Shown: piece by piece, positions 8,977 to 17,656 of the stretch
Layout of the letters: each line of letters begins with the position of its first letter
Numbering within the stretch: position 1 is the first letter of the stretch
DNA from: Desulfurivibrio alkaliphilus AHT 2
GTDB taxonomy: Bacteria; Desulfobacterota; Desulfobulbia; Desulfobulbales; Desulfurivibrionaceae
DNA length: 64,000 nucleotides
Reading direction: 5' to 3'
NCBI RefSeq assembly: GCF_000092205.1
Contig: NC_014216.1
Location: forward strand, 1,431,742 to 1,495,741
The notes under the pieces: model-generated
Told to the model about the DNA's origin: nothing
The model's input: the letters and a program-made list of their open reading frames with translations, nothing else
The model's database searches: none
Translations under genes and position numbers: made by a program

Positions 8977-10206
8977 ATGAAAATTCTGCATACCTCAGAC
9001 TGGCACCTTGGCCGCACCCTGTACGGTCGCCGGCGCTACCCGGAGTTCAGTGCCATGCTGGACTGGCTGGCGGAGGTCATTGAACAGCAAGGGGTGGAGA
9101 CCGTGCTGGTGGCCGGCGACATCTTCGACACCACCGCCCCCGGCAACCGGGCCCAGGAGCTTTATTACCGCTTTCTCTGCCGGGTGGCCGCTTCGTCTTG
9201 CCGCCATGTGGTGGTGATCGCCGGCAACCACGATTCCCCCACCTTTTTAAACGCCCCCAGGGAGTTATTGCGGGCCCTGGATGTCCACGTGGTGGGCGCT
9301 GCCACCGATCCGGCCAACGAGGTGCTGCTGCTGCACGACCGGCAAGGGCAGCCGGAACTGCTGGTGGCTGCGGTGCCCTACCTGCGGGACCGCGATGTGC
9401 GCCTGGCCGAAGCCGGCGAAAGCCTGGCGGATAAAGAACGCAAACTGCTTGCCGGTGTCCGGCAACATTACGCGCAAGTGGCGGCCGCCGCCGAGCAAAA
9501 GCTGCAGGAACTGGTTCGACCGATACCCGCCGTGGCCATGGGCCACCTCTTCACCGCCGGTGGGCAAACGGTGGAAGGCGACGGGGTGCGGGAGCTCTAT
9601 GTCGGCTCTTTGGCCCATCTGCCCGCCGGTGACCTGCCCGGCAATTTTGATTACCTGGCCCTGGGCCATCTCCATGTTCCCCAGCGGGTCGACGGGGCGG
9701 ACAACCGCCGCTACAGCGGCTCACCGCTGCCCATGGGATTTGGCGAAGCAGGCCGGGAGAAAAGTGTTTGCCTGGTGGAGTTGCAGGCCGGGCAAGCGGC
9801 GGCCGTAACCACCCTGCCGGTGCCGGTGTTCCAACCTTTAGAGCGAGTACAGGGCAACTGGGAAAGCATTGCTGCAAAGCTGGGGGAACTGGCCGCCGCC
9901 GACCAGGATTGCTGGCTGGAGATCGTATACCAGGGCGAAGAGGTAATTCCCGAGTTGCGGAAGCGCCTGGAAGAAAAAATCGCCGGCAGTCGGCTGGAGA
10001 TTCTGCGGATCACCAACCAGCGGCTCAGCCGCCACATCCTGGAACAGACCAACCCCAGCGAAACCCTGGACGACCTGGACATCTACCAGGTGTTCCAGCG
10101 CTGCCTGGAAACCCACAAAGTTCCCCCGGAGCAGCAAGCCACCCTGCTTCAGGCCTACCGGGAAACGGTCACCGCACTGCAGGAAGAAGACCGCCGGGCG
10201 GAATGA
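8977..10206 (+). CDS. sbcD: Exonuclease SbcD (Mre11-like nuclease subunit)
   Basis: A 409-residue metallophosphoesterase, the nuclease half of the SbcCD complex that cuts DNA hairpins and protein-blocked ends. The protein opens MKILHTSDWHLG with Asp8 and His10 as metal ligands, then GDIFDT, IAGNHDSP and a GH(L) metal site (MGHLFTAGG, LGHLHVPQ). The ATG at 8977 is preferred to an earlier in-frame ATG at 8842 because the metallophosphoesterase fold begins exactly there. It is followed 13 bp later by sbcC and then by nfo, forming a repair operon on the plus strand. Confidence 0.96.
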   Translation: MKILHTSDWHLGRTLYGRRRYPEFSAMLDWLAEVIEQQGVETVLVAGDIFDTTAPGNRAQELYYRFLCRVAASSCRHVVVIAGNHDSPTFLNAPRELLRALDVHVVGAATDPANEVLLLHDRQGQPELLVAAVPYLRDRDVRLAEAGESLADKERKLLAGVRQHYAQVAAAAEQKLQELVRPIPAVAMGHLFTAGGQTVEGDGVRELYVGSLAHLPAGDLPGNFDYLALGHLHVPQRVDGADNRRYSGSPLPMGFGEAGREKSVCLVELQAGQAAAVTTLPVPVFQPLERVQGNWESIAAKLGELAAADQDCWLEIVYQGEEVIPELRKRLEEKIAGSRLEILRITNQRLSRHILEQTNPSETLDDLDIYQVFQRCLETHKVPPEQQATLLQAYRETVTALQEEDRRAE

Positions 10207-10219
10207 GCAAAGGGAAAAC

Positions 10220-13200
10220 ATGCAAATCCGGCAACTGCGCTTAAAAAACCTCAACTCCCTGGTGGGGGAATGGGAGATCGACCTGACCCACCCCGACTAT
10301 GCCAGCAGTGGCATCTTCGCCATCACCGGACCCACCGGGGCCGGCAAGAGCACCATTTTAGACGCCCTGTGCCTGGCGTTGTACGGAACCACCCCACGGC
10401 TGGGCAAAATCACCCAGGCCGACAACGAGATCATGAGCCGGCAGACCGGCGAGTGTTTTGCCGAGGCGACCTTTGTCACCGCCGCCGGCCGATACCGTTG
10501 CCACTGGAGCCAGCACCGGGCCCGGCGCAAGCCCGACGGCAAATTGCAGGCCCCCAAACATGAACTCGCCGAGGCCGACAGCGGCCGGATTATGGAAAGC
10601 AAGCAGCGGGGGGTGGCTGAACAGATCGAAACCGTCACCGGTATGGATTTCGACCGCTTCACCCGCTCCATGCTGCTGGCCCAGGGCGGTTTTGCCGCCT
10701 TTCTGCAAGCGGACCCCGACCAGCGGGCGCCGATTTTAGAGCAGATCACCGGCACCGGCATCTACAGCCTGATCTCGATCAAGGTCCACCAGCGACGGGG
10801 GGCCGAACAGCGGCAACTGGAAAATCTGGAGCGCCAACTGACCGGCATCCGACTGCTGCCCCAGGAAGAAGAAGAGCAGTTGCAAAAAGAGTTAACCGCC
10901 GGGCAGGAGCGGGAGAAGGAGCTGGCCGAACAAATCGGGGTCGGCAACCGGGCCATCGGCTGGCTGGACAACCTGGCCCGCCTGGCGCAGGAGCTGGCCC
11001 AAAACTCCCGCCGGCAGGAGGAGCTACAACAGCGCCGGCAGGCCTTTGCCCCCCAATTCACCAAACTGCAACGTGCCAACCAGGCCCTGGAACTGGCCGG
11101 CGCTCATGCCGCGCTTGCCGCCCTGCGCCAGGCTCAGCAAGCCGACCGGGACAACCGGGAAAGTTGCCGCCGGGCCCTGCCCGCCCTGGAAGCCGGCTGC
11201 CACCAGGCGCAAAATGAACTGGAGCAGGCGGAACAACAACGACAGGAGCGAAAAAACAACCTGCAAGCCGCCCAGCCCCTGCTGCGCCAGGCGCGGGAAC
11301 TTGACCTGCAACTGCGGGAGCTGGCCAAACCGCTAAAAACCACCACTGAAGCCATCGAAGAGTTGCAGCGTCGACTGTGCGAGTTGGCAGAGGACCAAAA
11401 AAGCACCGAGCTTAAGCAACAAACAGCCAATACCAAGCTGCAAGAAGTTGACCGGGAACTGACGGACACGGCGGCGGACCAGCAGCTGGTGGAACACCTG
11501 GCCGCCATCGAGGAACGATTCAGCGATTTTGCCGAACTCAGCCGCCGGCGGCAGGAACACCGACAGCGACTGGACGAAGCCCAAAAGCGGCAGCAGGCGG
11601 CGGAGCAGACCTGGCAGCGCCAGCAGCAGCAGGTACAGAAAAACCGCCGGGACTTGCAGCAAGCGGAACAAGAGCTGGCAAGCAAGGGCGAAAAACTGCA
11701 ACAACTGCTGGCCGGCAAGGAGTTGACCGCCTGGCGCCGGGAGCTGCTGACCCTTAAAGAGGCCGCCGTGCGGCGGGAAAGGTTCCTGGAGTCTACCCAT
11801 TCGATGGAGCAGGCCCGAGGGCAGTTACGGCCCCAGGAACCCTGCCCCCTTTGCGGCTCCCGCAGCCATCCCTTTGCCAACGGCGAAATCCCGGACCCGG
11901 ACCCGCAAGCCACCGCCGCCTGCGAGCGGGTTACCAAACTGGTAGACACCGCCGAAGAACTGGAAAAAGCGCTGCAACGGCAGCGCGAGGCCATGGCCGG
12001 CTGCAAGGATGCACTGAACCGGCGGGAACGGGAAAGCCAGAGCGCCCGGTACCAGCTGGATAACGCCCAACAGACGGTAACGCGGCTGCTGGAGGAGTTG
12101 CGAGACCTGGAAACCAGTTTGCAGCAGCAACGCGATCGGTTGCTGGCCCGCATCGCCCCGTACGGAATCAAGGAGTTGACCCCCACCACCTGGGAGCAGG
12201 CCCGGCGACGACTGACCGAGCGCCGCGACCGCTGGCAGACCCGGCAGCAGGAAAAAAATGATCTCACCCAGCAGCTTGCCGGTCTGAAGCTGCGCGGCGA
12301 ACACCTGGCGGAACAGCACCGGCAGGTACTGGCCGAACGGCACAAACAGCAGGAGCATGAGCAACAACTGCAGCAGCAACGTCGGCAGTTGAGCCAAAAG
12401 CGGCAGCAACTGCTGGGGGAACAGGACCCGGAGCGGGAAGAACAGCGCCTGCAACACGCCCTGGAAGCCGCCGAAAAACAGGTTGAGCTGGCCCGCCAGG
12501 CACTGGCAACCGCCCGGCAGGAGCAGGAAAAAGTGCAAACCAGAAGCCGGGAGCTGGCACAAGCCATCGACCAGCGGGCTAAATTATTGGCCCAGTCGGA
12601 GGCGGAGTTCAAAAAACGCCTGGCCGCCGCCGACTTTGCCGATGAAGCCGAATATCTCGCCGCCAACCTGCCGGAAGATCAACGCCGCCGATTGCAACGC
12701 CAGGCCCAGCAGTTGGCCGACGAGGAAGCCGCGCTCTCGGCCGGCCACCAGGAGAAAAGCCGCCAATTACAAGAACTGCAGGCACAGCAAATCACCACCG
12801 CCGACAAGGAAGAACTGCAGGCGCAACTGGCCACCCTGGAAGAGCAGCGCCGGACAGTGCAGGAGCAGATCGGGGCGCTTAAACAAAAGCTGGAGGACAA
12901 CCGGCAACTGAGACGGCAACAGGAGCAACAGGTCCAATTGCTGGAGGCCCAGCGGCAGGAATGCGCCCGCTGGGAACTGCTCCATGAGCTGATCGGCTCC
13001 GCCGACGGCAAAAAATTCCGCAACTTCGCTCAGGGGCTGACCTTTGAAGTGATGGTTGGCCAGGCCAACCACCAGCTAAAAAAAATGACCGACCGCTACC
13101 TGCTGCTGCGCGACCCCGCCCGCCCTCTGGAACTCAACGTGGTGGACAACTACCAGGCCGGTGAGATCCGCCCCACCAGGAATCTCTCGGGCGGCGAGTC

Positions 13201-13483
13201 CTTCCTGGTCAGCCTGGCCCTGGCCCTGGGGCTTTCCCGCATGGCCAGCCGCAACGTGCAGGTGGACTCCTTGTTTTTAGACGAGGGATTCGGTACCTTG
13301 GATGACGAGGCCCTGGACAGTGCGCTGGAAACTTTGGCCGGCCTGCAGCAGGACGGCAAGCTGATCGGCATCATCTCGCATGTGCCGGCCTTAAAAGAAC
13401 GGATCGCCACCCGCATCCGGGTAGTGCCGCAAACCGGCGGCCGCAGCAGTTTAAGCGGCCCAGGGATCACCCATCAACCTTAA
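10220..13483 (+). CDS. sbcC: Exonuclease subunit SbcC (Rad50-like ATPase)
   Basis: A 1087-residue SMC-type ATPase that partners SbcD. Walker A is GPTGAGKSTILDAL near residues 37-50. Two long coiled coils rich in Gln, Glu and Arg run from about residues 190 to 530 and 560 to 930. Between them lies a zinc hook, EPCPLCGSRSHPF, near residue 540. The C-terminal ATPase half has the ABC signature LSGGESFLVSLALALGLS and Walker B SLFLDEGFGTLD. The start has GGGA upstream. The gene follows sbcD closely and precedes nfo by 14 bp. The length is normal for the family and no frame breaks are seen. Confidence 0.96.
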   Translation: MQIRQLRLKNLNSLVGEWEIDLTHPDYASSGIFAITGPTGAGKSTILDALCLALYGTTPRLGKITQADNEIMSRQTGECFAEATFVTAAGRYRCHWSQHRARRKPDGKLQAPKHELAEADSGRIMESKQRGVAEQIETVTGMDFDRFTRSMLLAQGGFAAFLQADPDQRAPILEQITGTGIYSLISIKVHQRRGAEQRQLENLERQLTGIRLLPQEEEEQLQKELTAGQEREKELAEQIGVGNRAIGWLDNLARLAQELAQNSRRQEELQQRRQAFAPQFTKLQRANQALELAGAHAALAALRQAQQADRDNRESCRRALPALEAGCHQAQNELEQAEQQRQERKNNLQAAQPLLRQARELDLQLRELAKPLKTTTEAIEELQRRLCELAEDQKSTELKQQTANTKLQEVDRELTDTAADQQLVEHLAAIEERFSDFAELSRRRQEHRQRLDEAQKRQQAAEQTWQRQQQQVQKNRRDLQQAEQELASKGEKLQQLLAGKELTAWRRELLTLKEAAVRRERFLESTHSMEQARGQLRPQEPCPLCGSRSHPFANGEIPDPDPQATAACERVTKLVDTAEELEKALQRQREAMAGCKDALNRRERESQSARYQLDNAQQTVTRLLEELRDLETSLQQQRDRLLARIAPYGIKELTPTTWEQARRRLTERRDRWQTRQQEKNDLTQQLAGLKLRGEHLAEQHRQVLAERHKQQEHEQQLQQQRRQLSQKRQQLLGEQDPEREEQRLQHALEAAEKQVELARQALATARQEQEKVQTRSRELAQAIDQRAKLLAQSEAEFKKRLAAADFADEAEYLAANLPEDQRRRLQRQAQQLADEEAALSAGHQEKSRQLQELQAQQITTADKEELQAQLATLEEQRRTVQEQIGALKQKLEDNRQLRRQQEQQVQLLEAQRQECARWELLHELIGSADGKKFRNFAQGLTFEVMVGQANHQLKKMTDRYLLLRDPARPLELNVVDNYQAGEIRPTRNLSGGESFLVSLALALGLSRMASRNVQVDSLFLDEGFGTLDDEALDSALETLAGLQQDGKLIGIISHVPALKERIATRIRVVPQTGGRSSLSGPGITHQP

Positions 13484-13497
13484 AAAGGAGAACCCCA

Positions 13498-14367
13498 ATG
13501 CCCCTGCTGGGAGCGCACATGTCGGTGGCTGGCGGCCTGCACCACGCCTTTGAGCATATCCACAAGGTTGCGGGTGAATCTTTGCAGATTTTCACCCGCA
13601 ACCAGCGCCAGTGGCGCGCTGCTCCCGTCGGCCCGGAGGAAGCGGCGGCCTTCCGGGAAGCCTGGCAGGCGGCTAAAACCGCCACCGGGGAAAAGATGCC
13701 GGTGGCGGCTCACAATTCTTACCTCATCAACCTGGCGGGCAACAAACCGGAGACCGAACAGCGCTCCGTTCAAGCCCTCTCCGAAGAACTGATTCGCTGC
13801 CAGGCCCTGCAAATCCCCTGGCTGATCATGCACCCCGGCTCCCACCTGGGCCAAGGAGTCGAGGCGGGAATAAAACGCTGCAGCCGCAACCTGGACACCG
13901 TTCTGGAGCAGGCCGGGGGCGACAACCGGGTCATGATCCTGCTTGAAAACACCGCCGGCCAGGGTACCAACCTGGGCCACCGCTTTGAGGAACTGGCAGC
14001 CATCATCGCGGCCTCCAAGCACCCGGAACGCTTCGGCATCTGCTTCGACACCTGCCACGCCTTCGCCGCCGGCTACGACCTGCGCACCGCCGAGGCCTAC
14101 GAGCAAACCTTCACCGAGCTGGACCGGCTCATCGGCATAAAGCACCTGCATTTTTTTCACCTCAACGACGCCACCAAGCCTTTGGGCAGCCGGGTGGACC
14201 GCCACACCCACATCGGCCAGGGCGAGATCGGCCGGGAAGGCTTCCGCCTGCTGATGAACGACCCCCGGTTTAAAAACCACCCCATGGTTCTGGAAACCGA
14301 CAAAGGCCCGGACCTGGCCGAGGACATCGAAAACCTCAAGGTACTGCGAGCGCTGATCGGCCAATAA
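13498..14367 (+). CDS. nfo: Deoxyribonuclease IV (AP endonuclease)
   Basis: A 289-residue TIM-barrel endonuclease that cuts 5' to abasic sites in base excision repair. Recognisable elements are LGAHMSVAGGL at the start (residues 3-13), LIMHPGSHLG, ILLENTAGQG, FGICFDTCHAFAAGYD and the C-terminal HTHIGQGEIG, which together give the His, Glu and Asp ligands of the three-zinc site. The ATG has AAGGAG eight bases upstream and follows sbcC by 14 bp, so sbcD-sbcC-nfo are very likely one transcript. Palindromic repeat R3 follows the stop. Confidence 0.96.
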   Translation: MPLLGAHMSVAGGLHHAFEHIHKVAGESLQIFTRNQRQWRAAPVGPEEAAAFREAWQAAKTATGEKMPVAAHNSYLINLAGNKPETEQRSVQALSEELIRCQALQIPWLIMHPGSHLGQGVEAGIKRCSRNLDTVLEQAGGDNRVMILLENTAGQGTNLGHRFEELAAIIAASKHPERFGICFDTCHAFAAGYDLRTAEAYEQTFTELDRLIGIKHLHFFHLNDATKPLGSRVDRHTHIGQGEIGREGFRLLMNDPRFKNHPMVLETDKGPDLAEDIENLKVLRALIGQ

Positions 14368-14413
14368 TACTGCCCGAAAATGCAGGGGGAACCAATTTCA
14401 CCAAGCAAGCACC

Positions 14414-14520
14414 GTAAACGTTCAGCAGTGCCGCAGGTTCGGGCAAGCGGATCGGCGCCGCGTACACCAGTACGCAAGCCGGTCCGATCGCCCGAAGATG
14501 CGGTGCTGCTGAACGTTTAC
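14414..14520. repeat. Dispersed palindromic repeat, intact copy R3
   Basis: An inverted repeat with outer arms GTAAACGTTCAGCAG and CTGCTGAACGTTTAC and the apex GTACACCAGTAC. The right end supplies the TAA stop codon (minus strand, 14517-14519) of the TIM-barrel gene. It sits between the convergent nfo and TIM-barrel genes. Confidence 0.88.
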
Positions 14521-15356
14521 AGCAGTTGGCGGGACAGGCGGCGCAGATAGAGCCGGGCCCGGGCGGCCTCCCGGAGCATGGTTTCCGGGTCGATTTTGGC
14601 ATCACCGTTGAGCTCCAGGATAATCCCGCCGGCAAACCCCATCCTCTGCAGGTGCCCCAACAGAGGCAGCCAGTCGATACCGCCCTGCCCCGGCGGCAGG
14701 TGGTCATCGTAGTGGCCATGGTTGTCGCTGGCATGGATCATCTTAAGCGATCCGGCCAGGGTGGTGGCAATATGGAACAGCTCGCCGCTTAATACGGCGT
14801 GGCCGGTATCCAGGCAGGTCCCCACCCCGCCCTCCCGCACCGCCCCCAGGCAACGCAGCAGCTCGCTGATATCACCGCAGAAAAGATGGGGGAGCATGTT
14901 TTCCAGCACCAATTGCACCTGGCGCAGGCGGCAGCGAGCGGCGATCTCGTTTAAGGCCAGCACCCCGTTTTGCCGGCGTTGCAGGTATTCCCCGGGCTCC
15001 GGCTGCAGCTCTTTTTCCGGGCCGGGATGCAGCACCAGGTAACGGGCCCCGAGCAGGGCTGCCGCCTCGACGGCGGCCAGCATTTCGTCGATGCTGCGCC
15101 GCCGCTGGGCGGCGGCCGGGCTGGTAATATCCAAACCGGCGGCGAACGGGGCGTGGAAGGAGTAGGCCTCCAGGCTCCAGGCCTCCAGTTGCCGGGCCGC
15201 CCGCCGGACCAGGGCCAGATCGTGGTAATCGAGATGGTCCGGATGCGAACAGATTTCCAGCATGCTAAAGCCATGCTCCCGGATCAGGGGCAGACATTCG
15301 AAGATACTGGTGCGGTAAAAGCACCCGGTGGACAGTCCCACGCTCCAGTCACTCAT
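14517..15356 (-). CDS. Xylose-isomerase-like TIM-barrel protein (sugar phosphate isomerase/epimerase or AP endonuclease 2 family)
   Basis: A 279-residue TIM-barrel protein. Probable metal ligands are in the strand ends LVLHPGPE, VQLVLENM, GTCLDTGHA, HASDNHGHYDDH and IILELNGD. Family members range from sugar isomerases to endonuclease-IV relatives, and sequence alone does not decide between them. Its ATG overlaps the TGA of the upstream primase-like gene (ATGA, 15353-15356), so the two are translationally coupled, and it ends facing nfo, a distant relative by fold. That context makes a DNA-linked role worth considering. Its stop codon lies inside palindromic repeat R3. Confidence 0.8.
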   Translation of the reverse strand: MSDWSVGLSTGCFYRTSIFECLPLIREHGFSMLEICSHPDHLDYHDLALVRRAARQLEAWSLEAYSFHAPFAAGLDITSPAAAQRRRSIDEMLAAVEAAALLGARYLVLHPGPEKELQPEPGEYLQRRQNGVLALNEIAARCRLRQVQLVLENMLPHLFCGDISELLRCLGAVREGGVGTCLDTGHAVLSGELFHIATTLAGSLKMIHASDNHGHYDDHLPPGQGGIDWLPLLGHLQRMGFAGGIILELNGDAKIDPETMLREAARARLYLRRLSRQLL

Positions 15357-16783
15357 TGCTCAATCCTTGCCAGTAAAGTGTTGCGCAGTTCCTCGAGGGC
15401 GCACGCCCCGCCGTCGTTGAGGCACAGCCCCTTCTCCCGGGCCGAAACACAGTTGAAGTCCTGCAGGCGATCAAGGCCGGTGGCGATCAGCCCGGCGAAG
15501 ACGCGGGTGTAGAAGTCGGCCCGGCTGGCGGCGTCGTAAAGGTACCACTTACCGCCCCAGCCATAATCCCGCTCATACTTGGAACGAATCAGGCCGGCGA
15601 TATGCCGCGGGTGCCAATCCAGGGCCAGCAGCGCGGTCACCACCTGGCGGATGGCAGCCGGCTGCAGGAGCAGATCGTTGGGCCGGCGCAGAATCCGGAC
15701 CACACAGGGCGGCAAACGGGACATGGGCAACAGGTCGTACCCCCCGGGCCATTGTTCCGGCAGATCGTGGCCGGCGGCGTAAAAAAAACGATGAAAGGCG
15801 GCCAAGCGGGAGCGGCGATAAGCCGCCAGCAGTCGGGCGGTGGCTGCCGCCTGGACCGGAATGCCGACCTCGACCTCCTCGGCCAGGGCGGCGGCCCGGC
15901 CGGCGTCGCGCATCACCGCCACCATCTGTTCCGAGTCCGACGCCGCCACCGGGATCGCAAACATCAGGGGAATTCGCCCTTCCCCGCCCGGGTGCATGAT
16001 GCCATACTGGCGCCAGGGTTTGAGGTAAGCGCTGAAGGGCAGGCGAATCATCCGCAGGTTCAGGGGATCGGCGTATTCGCTGATATCCACGGAAACCATC
16101 TCCCGCCCACGCTGCTGGGGACCGACCTTCACGGCGGTAAGTTCCACCGGCAAGACACAGGCGGCCGCCGCCCGCTCCTTGATGCAATGAGCCAGATACT
16201 CAACGACCAGGGCCAGGCCGGCAAAGGCGCGGCCATGGCCCAAGGCCACCGGCTCCCCGTGCGGGGGCTGGGGACGGCGGTAGAGTTCGGCCAGGTGCGC
16301 CGGTAGGGCCACCAGTTCCGTTAACTCACGGAAAACCTCGCTGTCTGCCGGCACCTGCCAGACATAATGATGCCCCCGGCCGCTGAGCAGGTGCAGAGGC
16401 TCAAGCCCGAAGCCCGCCAGCAGCTCACTCAGCGCCACCACCAGCGGCTGCTGCAGGGCAAAGGTCCGCTGGGGATCAAGATAGGGCTCGGCGGGAAAAT
16501 CGAAGTTGACGTATTCCAGGTCCAGGTGCACCAGCAAAAACCGCCGGTCCCACAAGGAGCGCCCCACATCCAGGCCCTGCTCGAGAAATAAGTCCAATTC
16601 GCGAGGCCGGCGGGGAGAAAAATCGTAAGGGTTGCCCAGGTCGCAACGACTCAGATACATGGCGGTAACGTTTGCCGGTTGGTCACCGCCAAGAAACTCC
16701 AGCATCCGCCGCCGTACCGCCGGCCGGCGGTAATAGTCGGCGACCTCAAACATCACCGCCCGTGTGCCGTCAGCCCCAAACAT
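15353..16783 (-). CDS. Primase-like protein: archaeo-eukaryotic primase (PriS-type) core with PriL-like cysteine domain
   Basis: A 476-residue protein counted from the ATG at 16783. Three features match the archaeo-eukaryotic primase fold in order: LLVHLDLEY (Asp88, Glu90; metal-binding motif I), LLSGRGHHYVW (134-142; motif II with the SGRGxH nucleotide site), and SVDISEYADP...MIRLPFS (Asp233 to Ser251; motif III and the following basic strand). The C-terminal part looks like the iron-sulfur domain of the large primase subunit: RLPPC (Cys360), a helical stretch ALLALDWHPRHIAGLIR, then Cys445, Cys454 and Cys461. The assignment is by motif inspection only. It sits 7 bp after a hibernation-factor gene and overlaps the TIM-barrel gene. 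A GTG start at 16816 is possible but would overlap the upstream gene. Confidence 0.6.
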   Translation of the reverse strand: MFGADGTRAVMFEVADYYRRPAVRRRMLEFLGGDQPANVTAMYLSRCDLGNPYDFSPRRPRELDLFLEQGLDVGRSLWDRRFLLVHLDLEYVNFDFPAEPYLDPQRTFALQQPLVVALSELLAGFGLEPLHLLSGRGHHYVWQVPADSEVFRELTELVALPAHLAELYRRPQPPHGEPVALGHGRAFAGLALVVEYLAHCIKERAAAACVLPVELTAVKVGPQQRGREMVSVDISEYADPLNLRMIRLPFSAYLKPWRQYGIMHPGGEGRIPLMFAIPVAASDSEQMVAVMRDAGRAAALAEEVEVGIPVQAAATARLLAAYRRSRLAAFHRFFYAAGHDLPEQWPGGYDLLPMSRLPPCVVRILRRPNDLLLQPAAIRQVVTALLALDWHPRHIAGLIRSKYERDYGWGGKWYLYDAASRADFYTRVFAGLIATGLDRLQDFNCVSAREKGLCLNDGGACALEELRNTLLARIEQ

Positions 16784-16790
16784 CGGCGGT

Positions 16791-17345
16791 CTACCCTTTT
16801 CCCGCCGGGTGCACACTGCTGGCCTGTAACCCCTTATCTCCCATCTCCTCGCTGAAGCGAACCTCGCTGCCCACTTCCAAGGAGTCGAAACCGCCGCCCA
16901 GCACGCTGTTGCGGTGAAAGTAGATCAGCTCGCCGTCCGGGGTTTCGATGCGGCCGCAATCCAGATCTGGATCGAGGCTGACCACCCGACCCCGGGGTGG
17001 ACCTTCGCCGGCCTTGACCTCGCCGCGTTCGATGCGGCCGCATTCTTCCAGGCGGCGGGCGGCGGCGTCAAAGGCGTCCCGCAGCGCAACATAGACATCC
17101 TCGTGGGCGTGGTCTTTGGGGTGATGCCGGGTGATCGCCAACTCCTTGCCGGGCACCTTGATATCGAGCCGCACCTGAAAAAGATTGCCCTGGCGGTGCT
17201 GGCCATGGGCCGCCTCCACCACCACCCGGCAACTCATGATGTGATCGTGGTAGCGCTCCAGCTTTTGGGCTTTCTCACGTATTTTGGCCTCCAGGGCAGG
17301 CGAGGAGTCCATCCGGCGAAACGTGATTTCCAGCGGTAATTTCAT
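16791..17345 (-). CDS. Ribosome hibernation/S30EA-like domain fused to a cold-shock domain
   Basis: A 184-residue two-domain protein. Residues 1-100 resemble the HPF/YfiA fold (LEITFRRMDSSPALEAKIREKAQKL and the later HEDVYVALRDAFDAAARRLEE), which binds the 30S decoding site of idle ribosomes. Residues about 117-180 form a cold-shock-like barrel (GRVVSLDPDLDCGRIETPDG, IYFHRNSVL, VGSEVRFSEEMGDKGLQASSV), an RNA-binding module. Standard long HPF carries a different dimerisation domain instead. The start follows GGGAGG at seven bases. The gene precedes the primase-like gene by 7 bp and may share its transcript. Binding of ribosomes is inferred from the family. Confidence 0.85.
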   Translation of the reverse strand: MKLPLEITFRRMDSSPALEAKIREKAQKLERYHDHIMSCRVVVEAAHGQHRQGNLFQVRLDIKVPGKELAITRHHPKDHAHEDVYVALRDAFDAAARRLEECGRIERGEVKAGEGPPRGRVVSLDPDLDCGRIETPDGELIYFHRNSVLGGGFDSLEVGSEVRFSEEMGDKGLQASSVHPAGKG

Positions 17346-17369
17346 CGTACACCTCCCGGTTAATGGGGT

Positions 17370-17636
17370 TTACTCCGGCCCCTGGTGACACCTGATACAA
17401 CTGTGATCACTCCAGCCGGTGTGCCTGGGGGGATAGGGCCAGTCACTTTGCGGCCCGTGACAGTCAAAACAGTTTTCCATGCCGGCCAGCGGGTGCGGCA
17501 GCTCCACGGCCACCCGCTGCGCCGCCTTGCGGTGTTCCAGCAGCTCGGGGGATTGCTTGAGGGCGAAGGCGGCACTGACCACCAGGAGCAGCACGCCGAC
17601 CACGACCGCCAACTGGGTGGAATAATACTCACGCAC
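17370..17636 (-). CDS. Small membrane-anchored two-heme c-type cytochrome
   Basis: An 88-residue protein with one N-terminal hydrophobic helix (about residues 8-25, a signal anchor) followed by two CxxCH heme sites, CFDCH (residues about 56-60) and CIRCH (about 80-84). It should sit on the periplasmic side of the inner membrane with two covalently bound hemes. The start is GTG with AGGAGG seven bases upstream. It lies 20 bp downstream of the ferric-reductase-like gene on the same strand, so it probably receives or donates electrons together with that protein. It is shorter than NapC/NrfH cytochromes and matches no named family that I recognise. Confidence 0.82.
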   Translation of the reverse strand: MREYYSTQLAVVVGVLLLVVSAAFALKQSPELLEHRKAAQRVAVELPHPLAGMENCFDCHGPQSDWPYPPRHTGWSDHSCIRCHQGPE

Positions 17637-17656
17637 GAGCTAACCTCCTTGGGGCA

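Noticed and set aside
11134-12666. Minus-strand open frame of 510 codons opposite sbcC
   Set aside because: Extremely Ser/Cys/Arg-rich, the mirror of a Gln/Glu-rich coiled coil; no ribosome site and no domain.
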